Below, piece after piece: positions 52,654 through 61,186 of a stretch of DNA of 64,000 bases. The stretch is from Streptomyces sp. SM10. Lineage in GTDB: Bacteria; Actinomycetota; Actinomycetes; Streptomycetales; Streptomycetaceae. A program made the position numbers and the translations under genes. Location of the stretch: positions 17,011 to 81,010 of the forward strand of contig NZ_NEUF01000184.1 of assembly GCF_002910915.1 (NCBI RefSeq), given 5' to 3'. A model generated the notes under the pieces. That model did not search any database. It was not told the origin of the DNA and was given only the letters and a program-made list of their open reading frames with translations. Numbering within the stretch: position 1 is the stretch's first letter; each line of letters opens with the position of its first letter.

Positions 52654-53883
52654 ATGACAAAGGACTCAGCGGTCCCGGTCTTCGACACGGAGCAGGTCAG
52701 GCGGGCCAGATACGCCGTCGCCGCGGTCTTCGCCGTGCACGGGGCGGTGACCGGCAGCTTCGCGACCCGGGTCCCCTGGATCCAGGACCACGCCTCGGTG
52801 AGCGCGGGCCAGCTCGGCCTCGCTCTCGCCTTCCCCGCCATCGGCGCCTCATTGGCCATGCCGCTGGCCGGCCGGGTCAGCCACCGGTTCGGGACGCGTA
52901 CGGCCCTGCGGGGACTGCTGGCGCTCTGGACCCTGGCACTGATCCTGCCCGCCCTGGCCCCGAACCTGCTCACGCTCTGCCTCGCCCTGTTCGCGTACGG
53001 GGCATCGGCGGGGATGTCGGACGTGGCGATGAACGCCCTCGGCGTGGAGGTGGAGAACCGCCTCGACCGGTCGATCATGTCGGGGCTGCACGGCATGTGG
53101 AGCGTGGGCGCCCTGCTCGGCTCGGCGGCGGGCACGGTCGCGGCGCACGCCGGGGCAGATGCCCGGCTGCACCACACCGTGGCCGCACTCGTGCTGACGG
53201 TGCTCGGTCTGGCCGCCTGCCAGGGCGTCCTGGACCTGCACAGCGAGCCGGACGAGGAGCCGCCGCCGCGCTTCACCCTGCCGCCGAAGTCCGCGCTGGT
53301 CATCGGCGCGGTGGGCTTCTGTGCGGTGTTCGCCGAGGGGGCCAGCATGGACTGGTCCGCGGTCTATCTCCGGGACATCATGGGCAGTTCGGCGGGGCTC
53401 GCGGCAGCGTCGACCACGGCCTTCGCCCTCATGATGGCTGTCGCCCGGATCGCCGGTGACAAGGTCGTCGACCGCTTCGGCGCGGTGCGGACCGTGCGCG
53501 TCGGAGGCGCCCTGGCCACGGCCGGCGGGCTGCTGGTGGTCCTGGCGTCCGGCCCGGCCCTCGCGCTGTGCGGTTTCGGGCTGCTCGGCCTCGGCGTGGC
53601 GGTCGTCGTACCGCTGGCCTTCGCGGCGGCCGCACGCACCGGCACGAACCCGAGCCGGGCCATCGCGGGGGTCGCCACCATCACCTACACCTCCGGGCTC
53701 ATCGCACCCTCCGCGATCGGCTCGCTTGCGGAAGCGACCTCCCTGCTCGCGTCGTTCGGCGTGGTGACGGCGCTGACCTTCGGGCTGGTGCTGGGGGCCG
53801 GCGTCCTGAAGGCGGGTGACCGCAAGGTCACGGAGAGCGGCGCACCGCAGCCGGCACCGGCCCGGAGCCCGGCGGGCGGCTGA
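52654..53883 (+). CDS. MFS transporter
   Basis: Major facilitator superfamily protein of 409 residues with about twelve helices. The first begins YAVAAVFAVHGAVTGSFATR, the loop signature is MPLAGRVSHRFGTRTAL, and GASAGMSDVAMNALGVEVE is typical of the YbjJ/FucP-like sugar-group MFS. The C-terminus is hydrophilic and Pro-rich. ATG at 52654 follows GGGGAGGG; an upstream ATG at 52549 reads through the operator and is unlikely. It is divergent from the ROK gene, which probably represses it; the cargo may be a sugar. Confidence 0.88.
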   Translation: MTKDSAVPVFDTEQVRRARYAVAAVFAVHGAVTGSFATRVPWIQDHASVSAGQLGLALAFPAIGASLAMPLAGRVSHRFGTRTALRGLLALWTLALILPALAPNLLTLCLALFAYGASAGMSDVAMNALGVEVENRLDRSIMSGLHGMWSVGALLGSAAGTVAAHAGADARLHHTVAALVLTVLGLAACQGVLDLHSEPDEEPPPRFTLPPKSALVIGAVGFCAVFAEGASMDWSAVYLRDIMGSSAGLAAASTTAFALMMAVARIAGDKVVDRFGAVRTVRVGGALATAGGLLVVLASGPALALCGFGLLGLGVAVVVPLAFAAAARTGTNPSRAIAGVATITYTSGLIAPSAIGSLAEATSLLASFGVVTALTFGLVLGAGVLKAGDRKVTESGAPQPAPARSPAGG

Positions 53884-54091
53884 CGGCAGCGGAGCCGCGA
53901 CGCCGGCCGGGCGCAGGCCCGGGGCGGCGCGGGGCCGACGGGACAGGGGCGGAATCGAGGCTTCGGAACATGAGATTCCGCTTGCGGCGGGGCCGAGCGC
54001 GAGGCACCCGGCCCACGGCACTAGCATGGCTCTGATCTTTTTCCGCGGGCGGACCCCAGGGCGCACCGCACACACCAATCAGGGAGCGACC

Positions 54092-55480
54092 ATGGGCCTC
54101 GGCGTGCGCTGGACCTTGCACGGCGACGGCAAGAGCCTCGCACTGGGCGAGGTCGTACGACCGGATGAGCGGCTCACCTGGGGCCGCACCGCCGGCCTCG
54201 GCGCGCAGCACGTGGTCTCGATGATCGGGGCCTGCTTCGTCGCCCCGATCTTGATGGGGCTGGACGCCAACCTCGCCGTCATGGCATCCGGTGCGGCCAC
54301 CATCCTGTTCCTGCTGATCACCCGTGGCCGTATCCCCAGCTATCTCGGCAGCAGCCTGTCGTTCATCGGCGTGGCCGCGGTCATCAAGACGCAGGGCGGC
54401 GACGCGGCAACCCTCACCGGGGCACTGCTGGTCGTCGGAGCGGTCCTCTTCCTGTGCGGGGCGATCGTTCGCGCCCTGGGTGCCCGTGTCATCCACGCCG
54501 TCCTGCCGCCGGTGGTCACCGGCGCGGTGGTCATGCTCATCGGGTTCAACCTGGCTCCCGTCACCGCCGGCACCTACTGGCCCCAGGATCAGTGGACCGC
54601 GTTGCTCACCATGCTCTTCACCGGCTTCGCTCTCGTGGTCCTGCGTGGCTTCTGGTCCCGTATCGCGATCTTCCTCGGCCTGGCCTTCGGCTACCTGATC
54701 TCCTGGGTCTTCGACCGCGTCTTCGGCAAGATCCACTCCCCCGCCGGAGGCACCGAAGCGGTCGACCACTGGCGTCTTGACCTCTCCGGGGTGGCCAAGG
54801 CCGACTGGATCGGTTTTCCCACCTTCCACGCCCCGAGCTTCTCCCTCTCCGCGGTTCTCGTGGCTCTGCCCGTCGTCATCGCGCTCATCGCCGAGAACGC
54901 CGGACACGTCAAGGCCGTGGGCGAGATGACGGGCGACCCCCTGGACGACAAACTCGGCACAGCGATCATGGCCGACGGTGCCGCCACCGTGATGGCGACG
55001 TCCGTCGGTGGCCCCGCCACGACGACGTACGCCGAGAACATCGGCGTCATGGCCGCCACCCGCGTCTACTCGACCGCCGCCTACTGGTGCGCCGCCGGCT
55101 TCGCGATCCTGTTCGGACTCTGCCCCAAGTTCGGCGCCGTCGTGGCCGCCATCCCCGGCGGAGTCCTCGGCGGAATCACCGTCATCCTCTACGGCATGAT
55201 CGGCCTGCTGGGCGCCCAGATCTGGGTCCGCTCCCGCGTCGACCTGTCCAACCCGCTCCACCTCGTGCCCGTAGCCGCAGGACTCATCGTGGGAATCGGC
55301 AACGTCAGCCTGACGCTCACCGACAACTTCGAGCTCAGCGGCATCGCGCTGGGGACACTGATCGTCGTCATCGGCTACCACGCCCTTCGGGCTCTGGCGC
55401 CTGCGCACATGAAGAATGAGCCGCCGCTCACCGAATCGGACAACCCGGGGTTCGACCACGGCCGACCGGGCGGATCTTGA
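54092..55480 (+). CDS. Uracil-xanthine permease family transporter (NCS2)
   Basis: Nucleobase:cation symporter of the NCS2 family, 462 residues with about fourteen membrane segments. The helix after GLGAQHVVSMIGACFVAPIL and the signature GGPATTTYAENIGVMAATRV are typical of uracil-type permeases (UraA). IPSYLGSSLSFIGVAA and PKFGAVVAAIPGGVLGG are further family landmarks. ATG at 54092 follows AGGGAG. Uracil is the likely substrate; xanthine is possible. It stands alone, with no pyr genes beside it, 208 bases after the MFS gene. Confidence 0.93.
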   Translation: MGLGVRWTLHGDGKSLALGEVVRPDERLTWGRTAGLGAQHVVSMIGACFVAPILMGLDANLAVMASGAATILFLLITRGRIPSYLGSSLSFIGVAAVIKTQGGDAATLTGALLVVGAVLFLCGAIVRALGARVIHAVLPPVVTGAVVMLIGFNLAPVTAGTYWPQDQWTALLTMLFTGFALVVLRGFWSRIAIFLGLAFGYLISWVFDRVFGKIHSPAGGTEAVDHWRLDLSGVAKADWIGFPTFHAPSFSLSAVLVALPVVIALIAENAGHVKAVGEMTGDPLDDKLGTAIMADGAATVMATSVGGPATTTYAENIGVMAATRVYSTAAYWCAAGFAILFGLCPKFGAVVAAIPGGVLGGITVILYGMIGLLGAQIWVRSRVDLSNPLHLVPVAAGLIVGIGNVSLTLTDNFELSGIALGTLIVVIGYHALRALAPAHMKNEPPLTESDNPGFDHGRPGGS

Positions 55481-55780
55481 TCGCAGCCGCCGGCGGGCCG
55501 CAGGAAATCGCCCTGCCGAAGGGCATGTCGACGGCCGGTGTGATCTCCTCGACCTTCCCGCCGTGCTGAAGGCACCCGGCCGAACTCATCCCCGTAACGG
55601 AACATGCGCCGAGCGCAGGGATCCACTCGACACGGAGGTAGGGCGACTCGTCTCCCTCTCGGAGCAGGCGTCCGCGGGCAGGAGACGTGTCGGCTGCGGT
55701 GCCGCTCACAGGCGGTTCAGCGCCTCAGCGCTGTCCTGCCCGAAGCGGCAGCGCGGGAAAGCCTGCCGATGTTCGACGCA
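55481..55780. other. Intergenic region, no gene supported
   Basis: 300 bases between the permease and the GvpU-like gene. A minus-strand frame (55428-55709, 93 codons, with PYLRVEWIPALGACS and VEEITPAVDMPFG) has some coding character but overlaps the permease end and matches nothing I know. Confidence 0.4.
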
Positions 55781-55786
55781 TATAAT
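55781..55786 (+). promoter_or_regulatory. Consensus -10 box of a leaderless gene
   Basis: A perfect TATAAT at 55781-55786 ends 7 bases before the ATG at 55794. That places the expected transcription start on the start codon itself and there is no ribosome-binding site. No good -35 box is visible. Confidence 0.6.
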
Positions 55787-55793
55787 CGGCCCC

Positions 55794-56153
55794 ATGTCGA
55801 AGCCTGACGCGCTGCTTGTTGACGTTGCCGCCCTGGTGGAGTCCGGGCGCAGTAATCAGATGTCTCTGACCGTGGTCGCCGGAGGAGCTGTCATCACGGG
55901 CCGGCTGGCACCCGAAGCCGTCTGGAGGCAGCGGGTGTCGGATGTCCTTGCGGACTCGGCCCGCCTGGGCGACTTTTCCGCCATGTTCACGACCGCTGCA
56001 CCCGAGGAAGGGCCGCCCACCCATCTGCACTTCCACGTGGCGCGGATTCTGCAGGGCACGGTGGGGATCCCGGAGACGGGCGGGATGTACCGGGTCGCGA
56101 TCGAGGACGTCAGCGCCTGGACGATGGGCGACTTCAGCTACTCCGACCACTGA
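55794..56153 (+). CDS. GvpU-like protein (orphan)
   Basis: 119-residue acidic protein. The central pattern MSLTVVAGGAVITGRLAP followed by THLHFHVARILQGTV resembles GvpU, an accessory protein of gas vesicle clusters in Bacillus whose role is modulating vesicle clustering. The assignment is by motif recall and moderate. No gvp structural genes (gvpA, F, G, N) are in the window, so it may act outside gas vesicles. The mRNA is predicted to be leaderless because TATAAT ends 7 bases before ATG. A strong terminator follows. Confidence 0.6.
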   Translation: MSKPDALLVDVAALVESGRSNQMSLTVVAGGAVITGRLAPEAVWRQRVSDVLADSARLGDFSAMFTTAAPEEGPPTHLHFHVARILQGTVGIPETGGMYRVAIEDVSAWTMGDFSYSDH

Positions 56154-56184
56154 CCCGCTGCCAGGCCGGTGCACCTCGATACGC

Positions 56185-56224
56185 GGTGAGGGTCCGGCCG
56201 GAGTGCTCCGGCCGGACCCTCACC
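56185..56224. terminator. Very strong bidirectional terminator
   Basis: Nearly perfect 19-bp stem (56185-56203 with 56206-56224) and a minimal loop, between the GvpU-like gene and the convergent small gene. It should serve both strands. Confidence 0.85.
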
Positions 56225-56257
56225 CATGCTTGCCGACAGCTCGCGCCTGCCCGTCCG

Positions 56258-56569
56258 TCAGGCGGCCACAGGGGCGCCGAGCATCGCGGATGCGTGGTGC
56301 ACCGGGTCGAGAACGCGGGTGGGTGCGGGGACCGGGGCCAGGTCGCGGCAGGTGAAGCCGAGCTGGGTCATGGCCCGCAGGACCTCTCCGGCGCTGAAGT
56401 CGCGGCGATCCTGGCGCGTGATGACCTGTCCGACCTGTTTGACGGGGTAGGTGCGTCGGCCGATGATCACGGACTCGCCGGGAGCGTGCTCGGGCTTGAT
56501 GCCCTTCATCGATTCCAGGACGCCGCTCCTGGTGAGGTCGAACGGGAAGCGGGCGATGACACAGCGCAT
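56258..56569 (-). CDS. Conserved hypothetical protein of cold-shock cluster
   Basis: 103-residue soluble protein starting MRCVIARFPFDLTRSGVLES and containing VIIGRRTYPVKQVGQVITRQ and DFSAGEVLRAMTQLGFTCRD. From memory similar proteins lie next to DEAD-box helicase and cold-shock genes in S. coelicolor, but the function is unknown. Only the C-terminal dozen residues look disordered. Last gene on the minus strand before the shared terminator; the CBS protein gene ends 56 bases upstream. Confidence 0.75.
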   Translation of the reverse strand: MRCVIARFPFDLTRSGVLESMKGIKPEHAPGESVIIGRRTYPVKQVGQVITRQDRRDFSAGEVLRAMTQLGFTCRDLAPVPAPTRVLDPVHHASAMLGAPVAA

Positions 56570-56625
56570 GATGCCTCACAGGGAGAGGAACGAAGAGGGA
56601 GTGGTTCTGCTGCGGATGGGACGGC

Positions 56626-57069
56626 TCAGCGGGCGAGGGCGAGGACGCCCAGGGCACTGCCGTGTTCGTCGACCACAGGCAGGGCATCGACGTCGGTGTA
56701 GCGCATCATGTGCCCGGCTTCGACCATGGTGGTCACGGGCGAGGTGAACGGCCCTCGGTCCCCGAGAATGTCCCGCAGCCGGACCCTGTCCGAGTACGCG
56801 GAGCCGTCACGAACTGCTGCGAGCTGAGACTGGGTGACCAGCCCGGTACACCGGCCTGAGCCGTCGCAGACAAGCAGATGCCCGGTACGGGCACTGGCCA
56901 TGACGGACAGGGCCACCTCGACGGTCATGTCGTCGCAGACCTGCGGCCCGGTGGTGTCCATGGCGTCTGCCACCGTGTCGCCTCCGGCTGTGGCCTGGGT
57001 CGAGCGGGGCTGTATCTGGACCAGCGTCAAAAGGTGCCTCCTGCACAGGTGAGTCAGCTTCCGGATCAC
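56626..57069 (-). CDS. CBS-pair protein
   Basis: 147-residue protein made of a CBS (Bateman) domain: DTVADAMDTTGPQVCDDMTV and HLLVCDGSGRCTGLVTQSQL in the first repeat, SPVTTMVEAGHMMRYTDVD and ALPVVDEHGSALGVLALAR in the second. CBS pairs bind adenine nucleotides. A basic N-terminal extension (about 30 residues, MIRKLTHLCRRHLLTLVQ) is of uncertain start. It ends 7 bases from the helicase region on the same strand, so a role in cold or RNA stress through nucleotide sensing is possible but inferred. Confidence 0.85.
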   Translation of the reverse strand: MIRKLTHLCRRHLLTLVQIQPRSTQATAGGDTVADAMDTTGPQVCDDMTVEVALSVMASARTGHLLVCDGSGRCTGLVTQSQLAAVRDGSAYSDRVRLRDILGDRGPFTSPVTTMVEAGHMMRYTDVDALPVVDEHGSALGVLALAR

Positions 57070-57076
57070 GAAGTTC

Positions 57077-58570
57077 TCAGGCCGCCGCGTCGAAGGCGGA
57101 CTGATGTGCGGTCACGCGCCGGGCCGCGGAGGCGGGGCTGCGACGGCCTCGTGAAGGCGCGCTGCGCTGACGCCGCGCGGCCACCGGCGCGGTGATCGTC
57201 ACGGGAATGCCGGAGGGGGTCTGTGCGCCGGTGATGCGGCCGAGTGCCTCCTCGCCGGAGCGGACCTGGGTGGTCTGGGGCACGATGCCGGCGGCGGCCA
57301 TGAGGCGGGTCATGTCCCGGCGCTGGTTGGGGGTGACCAGGGTGACGACACTGCCGGACTCCCCGGCACGCGCCGTTCGGCCGCCGCGGTGCAGGTAGTC
57401 CTTGTGGTCGGTCGGCGGGTCGACGTTGACGACGAGGTCGAGGTTGTCGACGTGGATGCCGCGTGCGGCGACGTTCGTGGCCACGAGCACGGTGACGTGC
57501 CCGGTCTTGAACTGGGTCAGGGTCCGGGTGCGCTGCGACTGCGCCTTCCCGCCGTGCAGGGCCGCTGCCCTCACCCCGCTGGCCAGCAGGTGCTCGGTGA
57601 GCTTGTCCACGGCCCGCTTGGTGTCCAGAAACATGATGACCCGGCCTTCGCGAGCAGCGATCTCAGTCGTCGCTCGGTGCTTGTCGGTGCCGTGGACGTG
57701 CAGCACATGGTGCTCCATCGTCGTGACCGCGCCGGCGGAGGGGTCGACGGAGTGGACGACCGGGTCGCTGAGGTAGCGGCGGACCAAGCGGTCGACGTTG
57801 CGGTCCAGGGTGGCGGAGAACAGCATCCGCTGCCCCTCGGGGCGTACCTGGTCCAGGAGCGCGGTGACCTGGGGCATGAAGCCCATGTCAGCCATCTGAT
57901 CGGCCTCATCGAGGACGGTGATCGCGACCTGGTCGAGCCGACAGTCACCCCGGTCGATGAGGTCCTTGAGCCGGCCCGGCGTCGCCACGACAACCTCCGC
58001 GCCACCGCGCAGCGCGTTGGCCTGCCTCCCGATCGACATCCCGCCGACGACGGTGGCAAGGCGCAGCCTCACCGAGCGGGCGTAGGGGGCCAGGGCGTCG
58101 GTCACCTGCTGGGCCAGCTCACGCGTCGGCACCAGGACCAGGGCCAGCGGCTGTCGGGGCTCGGCACGCTGACCGGCGGTGCGGGCCAGCAGAGCGAGGC
58201 CGAAAGCGAGGGTCTTGCCGGAGCCGGTGCGCCCACGTCCCAGGGCGTCGCGGCCCGCGAGGGTGTTGGGCAGGGTCGCACCCTGGATCGGGAACGGAAC
58301 GCTCACCCCCTGCGCGGTCAGCGCCGCGAGCAGCTGCCCCGGCATGTCGAGGGCGGCGAACGTCTCGACGGCGGGCAGCGCGGGCGTGACCGTGACCGGC
58401 AGGGCGAACTCGCCCTGGACCGCGGCGGGCCGCCGCCCATGTCCACCCGAGCGGCCCGAACCGCCGGAACGGGCCGGGGAGGTCGAGGTGAAACGGCTAC
58501 CGCCCCGGCCGGAGTCGGCGGTACGGCTACGGGCGCGGGAAGAGCGGTTGTTCGTACGTGTGGGGTTCAT
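57077..58570 (-). CDS. DEAD-box RNA helicase
   Basis: ATP-dependent RNA helicase, 497 residues. A basic Arg/Gly/Ser-rich N-terminus (1-50) precedes the Q motif FPIQGATLPNTLAG, motif I GRGRTGSGKTLAFGL, DEAD motif VLDEADQMADMGF, motif III LFSATLD, and motifs V and VI (NVAARGIHVDNLD, HRGGRTARAG). The C-terminal tail is Arg-rich. Such helicases melt RNA structure at low temperature and act with Csp proteins, encoded just upstream. Its own transcript has a roughly 320-base AT-enriched region in front. The start is ATG at 58570. Confidence 0.95.
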   Translation of the reverse strand: MNPTRTNNRSSRARSRTADSGRGGSRFTSTSPARSGGSGRSGGHGRRPAAVQGEFALPVTVTPALPAVETFAALDMPGQLLAALTAQGVSVPFPIQGATLPNTLAGRDALGRGRTGSGKTLAFGLALLARTAGQRAEPRQPLALVLVPTRELAQQVTDALAPYARSVRLRLATVVGGMSIGRQANALRGGAEVVVATPGRLKDLIDRGDCRLDQVAITVLDEADQMADMGFMPQVTALLDQVRPEGQRMLFSATLDRNVDRLVRRYLSDPVVHSVDPSAGAVTTMEHHVLHVHGTDKHRATTEIAAREGRVIMFLDTKRAVDKLTEHLLASGVRAAALHGGKAQSQRTRTLTQFKTGHVTVLVATNVAARGIHVDNLDLVVNVDPPTDHKDYLHRGGRTARAGESGSVVTLVTPNQRRDMTRLMAAAGIVPQTTQVRSGEEALGRITGAQTPSGIPVTITAPVAARRQRSAPSRGRRSPASAARRVTAHQSAFDAAA

Positions 58571-58838
58571 TCAGAACCTTCCTTGATACGGCACGCATCA
58601 AGGAATTCCCGCAGCGGAAGAACAGCGCAAGGAATCACAAGAACGGGCCGAGCGAAATGCAACAAATAAATGAGGCCGGCGATTTATCCCGGATCGGGAT
58701 GCAGGCCGTGGAATGAGTGACGCCACAGGGGCGAGGAATCCAGCCCACTGGCACGTGGGACTCCGCAGGAGTGGGCGGCGGCTCTGCGGGCGGAGGTTCT
58801 GCCGCAGGTGGCACCGATCCGGGAGGATGCCCGGAGCC
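58571..58838. other. Leader region of the helicase gene
   Basis: Part of the 320-base gap to the csp gene. It contains a locally AT-rich stretch (about 58600-58690, with AACAAATAAATGA on the plus strand), unusual for this genome. Probably a promoter or a long leader of the kind found upstream of cold-induced helicase genes. No gene is supported. Confidence 0.4.
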
Positions 58839-58868
58839 GGGTCCCGCACCCCGAAGGATGCGAGACCC
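58839..58868 (-). terminator. Hairpin downstream of the cold-shock gene
   Basis: GGGTCCCGCA (58839-58848) and TGCGAGACCC (58859-58868) form a 10-bp stem with one mismatch, 22 bases after the csp stop codon. Confidence 0.5.
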
Positions 58869-58890
58869 AGCTACGAAGTGCGCGTCAGCG

Positions 58891-59094
58891 TCAGACGGGA
58901 ACGATGTTCTCGGCCGTCAGGCCCTTCTGGCTCGGTGCGATGTCGAAGGTGACCTTCTGGCCTTCAAGGAGCTCGCGGAAGCCCTGGGCGGCGATGTTCG
59001 AGAAGTGGGCGAACACATCAGCGCCGCCACCGTCCTGCTCGATAAAGCCGAAACCCTTGGCCGCGTTGAACCACTTCACAGTGCCTGACGCCAT
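58891..59094 (-). CDS. Cold-shock protein (CspA family)
   Basis: 67-residue single-stranded nucleic acid-binding OB-fold protein that acts as RNA chaperone. RNP1 and RNP2 are visible as KGFGFIEQ and DVFAHFSNI, after the canonical start MASGTVKWFNAAKG. The GGGADVFAH insertion is common in Streptomyces members. ATG at 59094 follows AAGGAG. A long AT-enriched leader (about 59100-59390) is present, similar to cold-shock leaders with thermoregulated folding. It clusters with the DEAD-box helicase gene. Confidence 0.97.
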   Translation of the reverse strand: MASGTVKWFNAAKGFGFIEQDGGGADVFAHFSNIAAQGFRELLEGQKVTFDIAPSQKGLTAENIVPV

Positions 59095-59762
59095 GTCATA
59101 TCTCCTTCAGGGGGCAGGTACGCCGAGACCCGTGAGGTACGGATCCCGCGTCGCCGCGATGATGCCCCGACCGGAGAAACCCGGAAACACAATGAAGCTT
59201 CCACTGGTCGAAAACACCCGAGCAGAAGCCTGAAGTTCTGGGAACCACAACTGCAACCGAGATCGACAGTAGCATGCCGTAATGATCCGCGTACGGCGAA
59301 TAACGCCACTCTCTGCACCGCCGCAATAACACTCCCGGCGCGGCGCGTTAAACCCTCACGCCGTGGCCATAGATATTGGCCCGACCTGAGCACAGCGTTG
59401 CAGAAAGGACACTTACGCTTACAGCGCGAGGATGCCGACCATGCGAAGCAGGTCAGCGCGTCGCCCGCCGGACGAAGGACCAGGGAAGTCGCACCTGGCA
59501 CAGCCCACCACAAACTGAGCAGTGCGCCTCCGGGCGCCGTTGGCGCTGCAGCCGGGGCCCTTGACTGTGTTGAAGTCAACCCGCAGACACCGCCGCGACC
59601 AGCCGATGGACATCCTGCGCGAATAAGCAGCGGCACGACAGAGCGCCAACGCCCAGGGCGAGAGCACACTTTCGAGCATGACAACCGCAGCGGCAGACAG
59701 CCCTTGAGCGCGCCCCCGGCAGGGATCAGCGGCCGGCGGGCTTCCACCGGTCGCGACGGGCT
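59095..59762. other. Leader of the cold-shock gene and spacer to merR
   Basis: 668 bases without a supported gene. The half next to csp (about 59130-59420) is less GC-rich than the genome and contains CATAGATATTGG and AATAACGCCACT, a candidate promoter and leader region for csp. The remainder (59420-59760) has only overlapping, poorly coding frames. Confidence 0.45.
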
Positions 59763-60101
59763 TCAGGCGGCGGATGGTGCGCTGGGCGGCGTGGTGTCCC
59801 GATGGTGTTCGGCGTTGATGCGCTGGGCTTCTTCGAGTTGGTCCTCGAGGATGACGATGCGGCAGGCGGCCTCGATCGGGGTGCCGGCGTCGACGAGCTC
59901 GCGGGCGCGGGCGGCGATGCGGAGCTGGTAGCGGGAGTAGCGACGGTGGCCACCCGCGGAGCGCAGGGGGGTGATGAGACGGGCTTCGCCGATGGCGCGA
60001 AGGAATCCCTGTGTGGTGTTGAGCATCTCAGCGGCCCGACCCATGGTGTAGGCGGGGTAGTCGTCGTCATCGAGACGGCCGAACGAGTCGCCTGCTGTCA
60101 T
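59763..60101 (-). CDS. MerR family regulator of the cold-shock cluster
   Basis: 112-residue regulator with the MerR-type helix-turn-helix: YTMGRAAEMLNTTQGFLRAI, then EARLITPLRSAGGHRRYSRY. The wing and second helix are complete, but the C-terminal part is only a short coiled-coil (VILEDQLEEAQRINAEH), so there is no ligand domain. The start ATG at 60101 follows AGGAAGG. Similar short MerR proteins accompany csp genes in Streptomyces. The longer frame upstream is not supported. Confidence 0.9.
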   Translation of the reverse strand: MTAGDSFGRLDDDDYPAYTMGRAAEMLNTTQGFLRAIGEARLITPLRSAGGHRRYSRYQLRIAARARELVDAGTPIEAACRIVILEDQLEEAQRINAEHHRDTTPPSAPSAA

Positions 60102-60989
60102 CTGTACCTTCCTGTGGAACACGCGTCGGAGGGGCCCGGGGGCCAATTGGCACCCGGGCCCCGAAGGAACTGCTACACCATCAGCCGGCCTTGATCGGCT
60201 ACGCCGGCTCTGTGTTTCCGCATACCTGCCGGGAAGAGGTCCGGGGGTTGCGGGGATCGCGGTTGCTTGACCGGAGACCACCTCACTATCGATGTCCTGC
60301 GGTACCCGGGCTCATAACGTTCACCCGGGCGATCCTGATGGCGCTCAACCCCTCCGTTCTTTTCCCTCTGGGCAAACTACTTCCGTACTCCTGGTGGCCT
60401 CTCACAGCGCCACTCCGGCAGCCAGCCCCGTCACCCGTCCTGCATCTGCTCTGGCTTGGAACCCCACTGCCGAACCTCGCGGCACGCGCGCCGCAGCCTG
60501 ACGCCATTTACCGAGGAACCACTGGTACTGCGGACTGCACTCACCTACTGCGGCACTGCTGACGGCAGCCCCTGAAAACCGCGGGCCACCCGGTCCGGTC
60601 ACCAGCCCCGTCGCCATCCTGCAACAACCCTGGCTTCGGAACTCCGCCACCGCACCGACCTGCACACTGCAACTGCTGGGTACTGCTGCCTGGCAGTTCA
60701 TCTCTGCCAAACTCTGCTGTCCTTCTTGGCTACGAGAGAAACCATAACCACCCTGCACGTCAATGTCTACCTCAGTCGGAACAGATTTTCAGATGCTAGC
60801 CAGGGAGACTCACTACCCGGGCCACCGACGGTGTACGTGTAGGCCGTCCGGACCGAGCGCATCGGGCCCTGACCGGGAGCGCAACCCGAGCAGCCGGCCG
60901 CTCCGACTGCGCCGCCGATCCGGTGGACACGCTCCACAGTCGGGTCCGCATCCAGGTGGAGCTCGCCACCGAGGCGCCGCGCCAGGCGG
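60102..60989. other. Long non-coding leader region with duplicated segment
   Basis: About 0.9 kb upstream of merR without a convincing gene. A 118-codon minus-strand frame (60402-60758) exists but has low-complexity composition. An imperfect direct repeat of about 55 bases (CAGCCCCGTC... at 60423 and 60603) has a 180-base period. Confidence 0.45.
60423..60660. repeat. Imperfect direct repeat, 180-base period
   Basis: Two copies of about 55 bases starting CAGCCCCGTC at 60423 and 60603 also share TCCTGCA, CTGGCTT and GGAAC in the same order. Roughly 70 percent of positions agree by eye with small gaps. The role is unknown; the region lies in the leader of merR. Confidence 0.5.
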
Positions 60990-61136
60990 CGGCACCTGGA
61001 CCTGGTCACCTGCTGGGACAACAGCTCGTTGGCCATCCATGACAACAGCCCGCAGCCCCCTCGCGTGCGGGCCCTCGACCTGGAAGCCCGTCAGCCCCTC
61101 CTCGCCCGGTACGACGTCGCCCGAACACGCCGCTGA
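60990..61136 (+). pseudogene. Fragment of a HATPase_c (anti-sigma-type) ATP-binding protein
   Basis: 49 codons reading RHLDLVTCWDNSSLAIHDNS then PQPPRVRALDLEARQPLL and a stop. This resembles the ATP-lid region of Streptomyces HATPase_c regulators (pattern VTCWD...VHDxxPxPPxVR). The N-terminal part is in another frame or absent and the Gly-rich lid is missing. A relic. Confidence 0.4.
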
Positions 61137-61161
61137 ACGCAGCACGGTTGGTTGGGGCCTG

Positions 61162-61184
61162 GGCCCCCGCCGAGGGCGGGGGCC
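61162..61184. terminator. Hairpin terminator
   Basis: GGCCCCCGCC (61162-61171) and GGCGGGGGCC (61175-61184) form a perfect 10-bp stem with a 3-base loop. It lies between two convergent gene relics and is itself intact. Confidence 0.65.
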
Positions 61185-61186
61185 GG

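Noticed and set aside
53828..55459. Minus-strand frame of 543 codons
   Set aside because: Antisense to the uracil-type permease; highly charged shadow composition.
55428..55709. Minus-strand frame of 93 codons
   Set aside because: Some coding look, but it overlaps the permease end, has no recognised relatives and no ribosome site; not strong enough for a gene call.
60402..60758. Minus-strand frame of 118 codons
   Set aside because: Ala/Gly/Ser-rich and located over a DNA repeat; better explained as leader DNA, although reported as a repeat finding.
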